In this document: positions 1 through 5,264 of the stretch, piece after piece
How positions within the stretch are numbered: the stretch's first letter is position 1
Layout: each line of letters opens with the position of its first letter
Source of the DNA: JBGPIT01 sp041485125
Lineage (GTDB): Bacteria > Desulfobacterota > Binatia > UTPRO1
Reading direction: 5' to 3'
Assembly (NCBI GenBank): GCA_041485125.1
Contig: JBGPIT010000204.1
Location: 1-9,012 of the forward strand
Length of the DNA: 9,012 bases
Made by a program: the position numbers and the translations under genes
Notes under the pieces: model-generated
What the model was told of the DNA's origin: nothing
Databases searched by the model: none
The model's input: the letters and a program-made list of their open reading frames with translations, nothing else

Positions 1-701
1 CGGAAGGCGACTGCGGTGACTTGATCGCGATGTGCGTCGAGGGTGCGAAGCGCGGGCTCGGCGTCGGGGTTCCAGAGCCGGATCGTTCCGTCTTTCGAGG
101 CCGATGCGAAGAAGTTTCCGTCGGGGGCCCACGCGATCATGACGGCCGCGTCGCGGTGGCCGGTGAAGGAGCGGAGTAGGGTGCCGGTCCAGGGATCCCA
201 GAGATGAACGCGCCCGTCGCGTGAGCCGACGGCGAGGGTGGTGCCGTTCGGCGCCCAGGCGGGGTGAAGGGTGCCGCCGCTCGGGAGCTTTCGTTCGAGT
301 GACAGGGAGTCGCTGGTCGTGTTCCACAGCAGCACCGAGCCGCTCTCGGCGGCGACCGCGAGCATTCGCCCGCAGGGGGACCACGCGATACCCGTCAGCG
401 ATCCGGCGGACCTTCGAGGTTCGTGGAGGAGCTCTCCGTTCGTCGTGTCCCAGATACGGATGCGATCGTTCCCGGCGACGGAGGCGAGGCGGCGGCCGTC
501 GGGCGACCACGCCACGCCCATCGCTGCGTCTTCGTGCGCGAGGAGCGCCGTCCGAAGCACGCCGCTCTCGGCCTCGTGGATGCGGACGAGGCCGTCACGA
601 GACGGAACGGCGATCTGCCGCCCGTCGGGCGACCAGGCGAGTCGCGTGACCCGGTCGCGCTGATTCTCGATCGAGTACCGGAGCGTGAGTCCCACCGACA
701 T
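1..701 (-). CDS. WD40-repeat beta-propeller protein, 3' end outside the window
   Basis: The reverse strand reads open from an ATG at 701-699 to the left edge, giving 233 residues without a stop. Five WD40 repeats and the start of a sixth are visible, each with the beta-strand core AWSPDG/AWAPNG/AWAPDG (about residues 22-27, 64-69, 106-111, 149-153, 190-195) followed 15-20 residues later by the terminal IW/LW dipeptide (RIRIWD about 80-85, VLLWN 123-127, VHLWD 165-169, IRLWN 207-211); the first repeat has IH in place of IW. WD40 propellers are scaffolds for protein-protein contacts, so no enzymatic role follows from this part. No signal peptide is visible. The start is fixed by its position immediately after the TGA of the HEAT-repeat gene, which implies translational coupling. 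A full propeller needs about seven repeats, and many bacterial WD40 proteins carry further domains; what follows here is unseen. The fold is certain, the specific role unknown. Confidence 0.93.
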   Translation of the reverse strand, partial: MSVGLTLRYSIENQRDRVTRLAWSPDGRQIAVPSRDGLVRIHEAESGVLRTALLAHEDAAMGVAWSPDGRRLASVAGNDRIRIWDTTNGELLHEPRRSAGSLTGIAWSPCGRMLAVAAESGSVLLWNTTSDSLSLERKLPSGGTLHPAWAPNGTTLAVGSRDGRVHLWDPWTGTLLRSFTGHRDAAVMIAWAPDGNFFASASKDGTIRLWNPDAEPALRTLDAHRDQVTAVAF

Positions 702-1232
702 TCACTCTCTCATCGCCGGCCGCGCACGGCCGACGCGTTGCGTGCCTAGTCCCTTTCGCCGACGCAGCAGCGCCCGCGCCATCGCCCGCACCTGCGCCTC
801 ACTGTCTTGGGTCATCGCGGTGCGGAGGACGTCGTCGACGCCGGGCACTTCCATCTGCGCGAGTCCCATGACCGCGAGCAACCGGACCTGCATCGACGGG
901 TCGGCGCCGACGATGCGGCGGAGCGCGCGAAGGGCGAGGCGGCTCGTCCGCCGCGCCAGCGCCTCGGCGACCGCGCAGCGCACGTTCTGATCCGGGTCGA
1001 GACGGAGGCGCGCGAGGCGCCAAGTGACGAACACGCCCGGCTGCCCTGCGAGACCTTTCACGGCGGTGCGCCGCACGTAGGCGTCGGCTGAGTGCAGCGC
1101 GATCACGAGTCCACGCGTGTCGCCGATCACCGCGAGCGCTTCGATCGCTTGCGCGCGGGTGCCCGGCTCGCGGTTGACGAGCTCGGAGCGGATCACCTCG
1201 AGTGTCGTGGCGTTGATCGACGAGCGTGGCAT
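702..1232 (-). CDS. HEAT-repeat protein, 176 aa
   Basis: The product is an alpha-helical HEAT/PBS-lyase-like repeat protein. Repeating helical pairs with the typical spacing of small residues are seen around residues 24-61 (TRAQAIEALAVIGD, then AYVRRTAVKGLAG), 81-93 (DQNVRCAVAEALA), 112-126 (PSMQVRLLAVMGLAQ) and 143-156 (SEAQVRAMARALL). Such repeats form a right-handed solenoid used for protein binding. The ATG at 1232-1230 is chosen because a GGAG Shine-Dalgarno lies six bases before it and the HEAT pattern begins shortly after; the frame stays open upstream to an ATG at 1379, but those 49 residues are low-complexity Arg/Ser/Ala and look non-coding. The stop TGA (704-702) abuts the ATG of the WD40 gene, so the two form one operon, divergent from the regulator at 1496. 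Its partner is probably the WD40 protein; a link to the ubiquitin-like operon is not shown. Confidence 0.88.
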   Translation of the reverse strand: MPRSSINATTLEVIRSELVNREPGTRAQAIEALAVIGDTRGLVIALHSADAYVRRTAVKGLAGQPGVFVTWRLARLRLDPDQNVRCAVAEALARRTSRLALRALRRIVGADPSMQVRLLAVMGLAQMEVPGVDDVLRTAMTQDSEAQVRAMARALLRRRKGLGTQRVGRARPAMRE

Positions 1233-1495
1233 CGTGATCTCCGCGCTGCAGAGACGATGCCAAGCATCCGGCGCTCGATAGCTCGGAGAATCGGAGCGTT
1301 GGATCGCGTCGCGACGTTGAGATTCTCGTCGACTCGTCGCGCTCGCTCGCAACTCAATCGTCGCTGCGCGCGAACTCAACGGGACGCGCGATGCGCGCGT
1401 GAGCGACGTGAGAGATCGGCATCAGAAATTGCTTGACGGCGGCGCCTCTCGTGCGGATGAATGCGCAACCCACTTCACGATGCGAGGAACCCCCA
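1233..1495. other. Divergent intergenic region between the HEAT/WD40 pair and the regulator gene
   Basis: This stretch separates two gene units transcribed away from each other, so it must hold both promoters. No protein-like frame stands out. A hexamer pair is repeated in both orientations: GTTGAG at 1316-1321 and CTCAAC at 1375-1380, with a further ACTCAA at 1352-1357. They may be chance or weak operator half-sites. I could not identify a convincing promoter for the minus strand. Confidence 0.6.
1433..1461 (+). promoter_or_regulatory. Weak candidate sigma-70-type promoter for the regulator gene
   Basis: TTGACG (1433-1438) matches five of six bases of a -35 box. With a 17-base spacer the -10 position reads GATGAA (1456-1461), only three of six matches. 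Transcription would begin near 1468, about 28 bases before the chosen ATG, a sensible leader length. The -10 box is poor, so this is a suggestion only. Confidence 0.25.
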
Positions 1496-4400
1496 ATGAC
1501 TCTCATCGAGGCTTTGCGGTTCGACAGCACCATCAACGATCCCGAGCTCTGCGAGATCGATCTCGCGGACGTACTGAAGTTCCTGGCTGAAGAAGCTCCG
1601 GGACCGGCCGTCTACGTTTTGGAAGAACGAGAGCTCGCTGCGCTGCTCGTAGCCGCGACGGCGACCAACAAGACGCTGATCGCCGATCGCGGAGACCAGA
1701 ACGTCACGGCCAGCGACAAGGAAATTCAGACGACGCCCCTGGCGCAAGCGTTCGCGTCCGCGAAAAGTCACGCGGCGCTGCGGGTACACTACCGGTACGC
1801 CGGGAAGCTCAACGGCGGAGTGAGGGCGTTTCTCGGACAGCTCGAGAACGCGAAACGGCCGCGGGCATTCTTCTTCTTCCTCGGGACATCGTCTGCGATC
1901 TGGCAGCAGCTCGTACGCCGTGTGGCCAAGCGGACACCGGAGGAGCGCGACCTGCGCCAGCTGCGACGGATGTATTTCGGCCGATCGCGCGCTGCGGAGA
2001 CGGTCCGACGCCGGATACTCATGGCGGCGGGGGCGCCTCTCGGTGCGGTGATCGTACTCCAGGGCGAATCGGGTACCGGCAAGGAAATCGTGGCGAAGGC
2101 CATTCATCAATTCAGCGGACGAAAGGGTCCGTTTCGCGCAGTGAACTGCGCGGCCATTCCCGAATCGATGGCGGTCGATGCGCTATTCGGACACGAGGAC
2201 GGCACGTTCACGGGCGTGCTCGGACAGAGCGAAGGCTATTTCGAGCAAGCGAGTGGCGGGACGCTCTTTCTGGATGAGATCGGCGAGCTGCCGCGCGAGA
2301 CGCAGGCGATGCTCCTGCGCGCGGTGCAAGAGCGAGTGATCTATCGCATCGGAGGAAAGCATCCGGTGCGGATCGACGTGAAGATCGTTGCCGCAACGCA
2401 TCGGAGCCTGCATGCCATGGTGGCGCGTGACCGGTTTCGAGGAGATCTCATCCATCGCCTCGGGGGATTCTGGATCGTAACCCCGACTCTCCGAGAGCAC
2501 TCCGAGGACATCGAGCTGCACGTCCGTCGCATCTGGTGCGAGTCGTATCAAAGACCTCCCTTGCCGGAAGCGATCATGCGGATCCTCCGATCGTGGGACT
2601 GGCCGGGGAACGTACGACAGCTCGAGAACGTGCTGCTCACGCTCTCTCTCGAGGCAGGCTTTCGAAAGGTCACGCGAGAACTGCTCATGAACGTGCTTGC
2701 GCAACAGCGATTCGGCGTGGTGCCGCACGTCGACGGTGGATTCCCACGCTCGACCAAGGTGGCGGCCGAAGCGCTGCAGCAGCATGTGCAGAGCTACCGG
2801 GAGGCGCGACCTCGCTACGTGCTCCTGGAGCAAACCTTGCGGACCATCGTCGAGCGCATCGTCAAGAACGACGCACCCCTCACGATCGTTCGCTCGCACA
2901 CGTTGACGCTCGCGCGCTTCGCGGAGCGCGTGCAACGCGCGAATCGTGACGCGTCGGACGATCCGCTGGAGTCTTGGCGCGATCTCTGCCGCGTACGTGC
3001 CATCGTCTACACGCAGGAAGAGAAGCAAGGGCTGTACGCCGAGCTGTCGAAATATCTCGAGCTCGCCGACGCCGGACATTCGCCGCCGGGTGACTTTGAT
3101 CTCAGCTCGTCGGGATTCCGGCCGCTCGAGTACTACGCGCGGGTCCGCGAGGGCGTCACGGAGGACCTCGCACGCGTGCTCGACGTCGAGGTGCCGATCG
3201 AAGCAGTCGGCCTGTGGGGCAGGGTGCGGCTCAGAACGATTCTCGAGGAAGTGACGCTTGCGGTGCGTGATGAGGCGGTTCCGTCAGGGGCCCCGCTGCC
3301 GGAATGGTGGGGTGCGAAGCTCGTCGGCCTCGCAGGTGTGCTCGGCAATGTGCAGCTTTCGCTCGGCAGGATCTACTCGAGTGTGAGGACGTGGGCCGGC
3401 AGCTACGGCGCGTACCTGACGGAAGAGGACGCCCGCCAGGAGCTTGCCATTCTCGAGACGGCGCTCGTGTGCGTCCCCGAGGACGCGACCATGGCGGCGC
3501 GCGCGGGGAAGCTCGCCATGATTCTCGGTGACTGGGATCGCGCGATTCGCATTCTGGAGCCGCACATCCACTCGAAATACGAGCCCGTCCTGCGCGATCT
3601 CGGCGTTGCGCTTTGCAAGAAGTACGCGTCCGGATCCGTCTCGCATCAGAAGGGCCTCTCGCTTCTCGAGGAGGCCTGCCAGTTGGCGCCGCGTGATCTG
3701 GACGCCTTTGCCTCGTTCGCGGGCGCCTTGAAGCGGGCGGGTCACATCGAGCGCGCTCGCGACTACTACCAAAAGGCGGTCGCGATCGACGGTGCCGATC
3801 CGTACGCGCTCGGCGGCTACCTCGAGACCAGCCTCATGCTCGATCGCGAAACCGACTTCATCGCGAATCTCACGCCCGCGATGGAGAGGGCGATCTTGCG
3901 CTGCCGCGACCGCGTTGCTGCCTCGGTCGATCTGCCCTGGGCCTACTTCGACCTCGGGAAGTATCTCATGCTCTTGGGCGAGACCCACGAAGGCCTCGCT
4001 GCTTATGCCAAAGGCATCGGCTGCAGCAACGCGCCCTTCATGATCGAGACCACGCTGCGTTCGGTCGAGGCGTTGGTCGAGTTCGCGTGCGTGCCGGCGG
4101 AGCTCGAGATCGCGCGGCGGATGCTCGCGGTCGGTTGGTGCGCGCGTTTTCCGTCCGACGAGGCGCGGGCGCGGCTCGCGGCGGCAACGCCGATGCGCAC
4201 GAACGTGCCGGGACCGGTGGTGATGTTGGTAGAAGCGGGCGAGGAGCCGTCCGCTGGTCACGCCGCGACGCTGCGGACGATTCTGAACGAAGGGCTGCGC
4301 GGATTCCGCGGAACCGTCGTCACGGTCGGGGCGGACGGTTGGGGCCGACGATTGGTCCCAGAGTCGATCCACTACGCGCCAGCGAACACGAAATCGTACC

Positions 4401-4651
4401 CGACGCTCCATGCCTGGGCCGACGTGGTCGCATCCGGCATTCGACCGAGCGACATCGTCGTTCTCATGCTCGGAGACGATCACCGGACGGCTGCGGACCG
4501 ACGTCTGGCTCTGGAGCTCGGCGCACGCGTCGGCATGCTGCCGACCGAGGAGGACCAGGAAGGGGAGCCCGCGGCCTCCGAAGAGAGCGCCGAGATCGTC
4601 GCGGTGCGGGATGGGAAAGCGCTCGCGTCGCTTCTCTCGAAGAAGGGCTAG
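1496..4651 (+). CDS. Sigma-54 activator-type AAA+ ATPase fused to a pseudo-RelA/SpoT domain, TPRs and a SLOG-like domain, 1051 aa
   Basis: The ATG at 1496 has GAGGAA (1484-1489) six bases upstream; earlier in-frame starts at 1433 (TTG) and 1457 (ATG) lack such a site. Residues 1-150 are unrecognised. Residues about 158-405 form a sigma-54 activator AAA+ module: Walker A GESGTGKE (190-197), Walker B LFLDEIGE (257-263), arginine-finger region RFRGDLIHRL (313-322) and sensor II WPGNVRQLEN (369-378). The sigma-54-contacting GAFTGA loop reads GTFTGV (236-241). Residues about 425-640 follow the RelA/SpoT synthetase pattern, but the catalytic positions are changed, so it is probably inactive. TPR-like helices cover about 645-890. 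Residues about 905-1016 resemble a SLOG Rossmannoid domain (FRGTVVTVGADGWG; later SGIRPSDIVVLMLG, LELGARVGML). No Fis-type HTH is seen. It probably activates the sigma-54 promoter 100 bases downstream of its stop in response to a ligand; whether the changed loop still engages sigma-54 is open. Confidence 0.9.
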   Translation: MTLIEALRFDSTINDPELCEIDLADVLKFLAEEAPGPAVYVLEERELAALLVAATATNKTLIADRGDQNVTASDKEIQTTPLAQAFASAKSHAALRVHYRYAGKLNGGVRAFLGQLENAKRPRAFFFFLGTSSAIWQQLVRRVAKRTPEERDLRQLRRMYFGRSRAAETVRRRILMAAGAPLGAVIVLQGESGTGKEIVAKAIHQFSGRKGPFRAVNCAAIPESMAVDALFGHEDGTFTGVLGQSEGYFEQASGGTLFLDEIGELPRETQAMLLRAVQERVIYRIGGKHPVRIDVKIVAATHRSLHAMVARDRFRGDLIHRLGGFWIVTPTLREHSEDIELHVRRIWCESYQRPPLPEAIMRILRSWDWPGNVRQLENVLLTLSLEAGFRKVTRELLMNVLAQQRFGVVPHVDGGFPRSTKVAAEALQQHVQSYREARPRYVLLEQTLRTIVERIVKNDAPLTIVRSHTLTLARFAERVQRANRDASDDPLESWRDLCRVRAIVYTQEEKQGLYAELSKYLELADAGHSPPGDFDLSSSGFRPLEYYARVREGVTEDLARVLDVEVPIEAVGLWGRVRLRTILEEVTLAVRDEAVPSGAPLPEWWGAKLVGLAGVLGNVQLSLGRIYSSVRTWAGSYGAYLTEEDARQELAILETALVCVPEDATMAARAGKLAMILGDWDRAIRILEPHIHSKYEPVLRDLGVALCKKYASGSVSHQKGLSLLEEACQLAPRDLDAFASFAGALKRAGHIERARDYYQKAVAIDGADPYALGGYLETSLMLDRETDFIANLTPAMERAILRCRDRVAASVDLPWAYFDLGKYLMLLGETHEGLAAYAKGIGCSNAPFMIETTLRSVEALVEFACVPAELEIARRMLAVGWCARFPSDEARARLAAATPMRTNVPGPVVMLVEAGEEPSAGHAATLRTILNEGLRGFRGTVVTVGADGWGRRLVPESIHYAPANTKSYPTLHAWADVVASGIRPSDIVVLMLGDDHRTAADRRLALELGARVGMLPTEEDQEGEPAASEESAEIVAVRDGKALASLLSKKG

Positions 4652-4726
4652 CGGTGCGATGATCCCGGAACTCAATCTCGTGATCTCAACACACGCTCCG
4701 GCATCAGTGCGGTAAGTCCCTACAAT

Positions 4727-4743
4727 CGCGCGTTATCAGCGCG
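4727..4743. repeat. Inverted repeat CGCGC-N7-GCGCG upstream of the sigma-54 promoter
   Basis: Five-base arms (4727-4731 and 4739-4743) flank a seven-base AT-rich centre, GTTATCA. The repeat ends about ten bases before the -24 element. It could be an operator or a chance GC palindrome; it is too short and too close to be a typical enhancer site. Confidence 0.3.
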
Positions 4744-4753
4744 GCGACAGGCG

Positions 4754-4769
4754 TTGGCACCATTCCTGC
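4754..4769 (+). promoter_or_regulatory. Sigma-54 (RpoN) -24/-12 promoter of the ubiquitin-like operon
   Basis: The sequence TTGGCAC (4754-4760), five bases, then CTGC (4766-4769) matches the consensus YTGGCAC-N5-TTGC except for one T to C change in the -12 element. The invariant GG (4756-4757) and GC (4768-4769) are separated by exactly ten bases, the spacing that sigma-54 needs. The predicted transcription start is near 4781, only four bases before the ATG at 4785. The gene immediately upstream encodes a sigma-54-activator-type ATPase, which strongly supports a functional pairing. Confidence 0.8.
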
Positions 4770-4775
4770 GAATGG
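4760..4775. repeat. Perfect inverted repeat CCATTC-CTGC-GAATGG over the -12 element
   Basis: Six-base arms at 4760-4765 and 4770-4775 surround the four-base CTGC that forms the -12 box. A second overlapping inverted repeat, TGCGA (4767-4771) and TCGCA (4779-4783), spans the predicted start of transcription, and TGGCAC itself recurs at 4773-4778. A protein bound here would compete with or help sigma-54 polymerase. Confidence 0.45.
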
Positions 4776-4784
4776 CACTCGCAA

Positions 4785-5264
4785 ATGGCGCACGTCTGGC
4801 GGAAAGAAAAAATTGGTTGGGTGCCGACAGGGCTCGACCGCCTCGCGTCTGGCTTGCCGACCTTGTTCCGCTCGACGGAAGGTTCGTTCGGTAATGTCTG
4901 GCTGCTCGCGGCTCCGTCGCACGAGGCGGTAGCCGTCAACGGCGAGCCGGTCCGCGCCGGGCTCGTCGCGCTCCGTGATCGCGACGAGATCCGCCTCGCC
5001 GACGGCGAGCGATTCTTCTTCTCGACGCAGGACGGTGCGACCGTCGAGCCGTTCGCTGGGTCGTCGACCGATCTCCGTTGCCCGCGCTGTCGCCGCTCGT
5101 TCGAGGTGGGCTCGATGATCGTGCGCTGCCCCGGTCCGGGTTGCGGCGTCATTCACCACCAGACCGACGACCTGCCGTGCTGGACGTACACGGAGCGGTG
5201 CGCCGTCTGCCCGCAGTCGACGGAGCTCGGAGAGGAACACCGATGGACGCCGGAGGAGCTGTGA
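4785..5264 (+). CDS. FHA-like plus RING-like zinc-binding protein, candidate E3 ligase, 159 aa
   Basis: The first half (about residues 35-80) has an FHA-like run of beta strands, VWLLAAP, AVAVNGEPV, LRDRDEIRLADGERFFFS; the VNG and L-D-DEI-L elements are typical of FHA domains, which bind phosphothreonine peptides. The second half has eight cysteine/histidine ligands in RING-like order: C99-x2-C102, C115, C120, H124 or H125, C132, then C139-x2-C142, with the CW dipeptide often seen after the sixth ligand. RING fingers recruit charged E2 enzymes. It is first in a six-gene operon with E1, E2, ubiquitin-like and JAMM genes, so a role as E3 or target adaptor is the natural inference. The ATG at 4785 lacks a Shine-Dalgarno and lies about four bases from the predicted transcription start; a GTG at 4821 is the alternative but is no better supported and would trim the N-terminus. 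It could instead be a structural zinc-ribbon scaffold without ligase activity. Confidence 0.85.
   Translation: MAHVWRKEKIGWVPTGLDRLASGLPTLFRSTEGSFGNVWLLAAPSHEAVAVNGEPVRAGLVALRDRDEIRLADGERFFFSTQDGATVEPFAGSSTDLRCPRCRRSFEVGSMIVRCPGPGCGVIHHQTDDLPCWTYTERCAVCPQSTELGEEHRWTPEEL
5231..5236 (+). promoter_or_regulatory. Ribosome binding site deciding the E1 start
   Basis: AGAGGA ends six bases before the ATG at 5243. The rival GTG at 5261, which overlaps the upstream stop as GTGA, has its GGAGGAG only two bases away, too close for good initiation. The ATG is therefore preferred, giving a 22-base overlap with the RING-like gene. Confidence 0.6.

Larger units (their letters stand above)
4652..4784 (+). 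other. Intergenic control region of the ubiquitin-like operon
   Basis: These 133 bases between the regulator and the operon carry a sigma-54 promoter and three short inverted repeats near it, listed separately. No terminator-like GC hairpin with a T run follows the regulator stop, so read-through from the regulator into the operon is possible in addition to the internal promoter. Confidence 0.7.

Noticed and set aside
1233..1379. Upstream extension of the HEAT-repeat protein to ATG 1379.
   Set aside because: The added 49 residues are low-complexity and carry no HEAT pattern, and the ATG at 1232 has a good ribosome binding site.
1417..1434. CGGCAT followed by TTGCTT upstream of the regulator, a possible sigma-54 promoter for autoregulation.
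   Set aside because: GG and GC are 11 rather than 10 bases apart and the -24 half matches poorly; sigma-54 tolerates spacing changes badly.
1433..1495. Longer N-terminus for the regulator, from TTG 1433 or ATG 1457.
   Set aside because: No ribosome binding site before either, whereas ATG 1496 has GAGGAA at ideal distance.
3284..4675. Long open frame on the minus strand, opposite the regulator gene (463 codons).
   Set aside because: It is a GC-rich shadow. Its translation is rich in Arg/His/Ala without domain motifs, while the plus strand here encodes clear TPR and SLOG-like sequence.
4773..4783. Second TGGCAC as a possible additional sigma-54 -24 element.
   Set aside because: No GC dinucleotide in a TTGC-like context lies at the required distance; the -12 position reads AATGG.
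5261..5263. GTG at 5261 as the E1 start, overlapping the upstream stop as GTGA.
   Set aside because: Its purine-rich site is only two bases away; ATG 5243 has AGAGGA six bases upstream. Both give an intact nucleotide-binding motif, so the choice is not certain.
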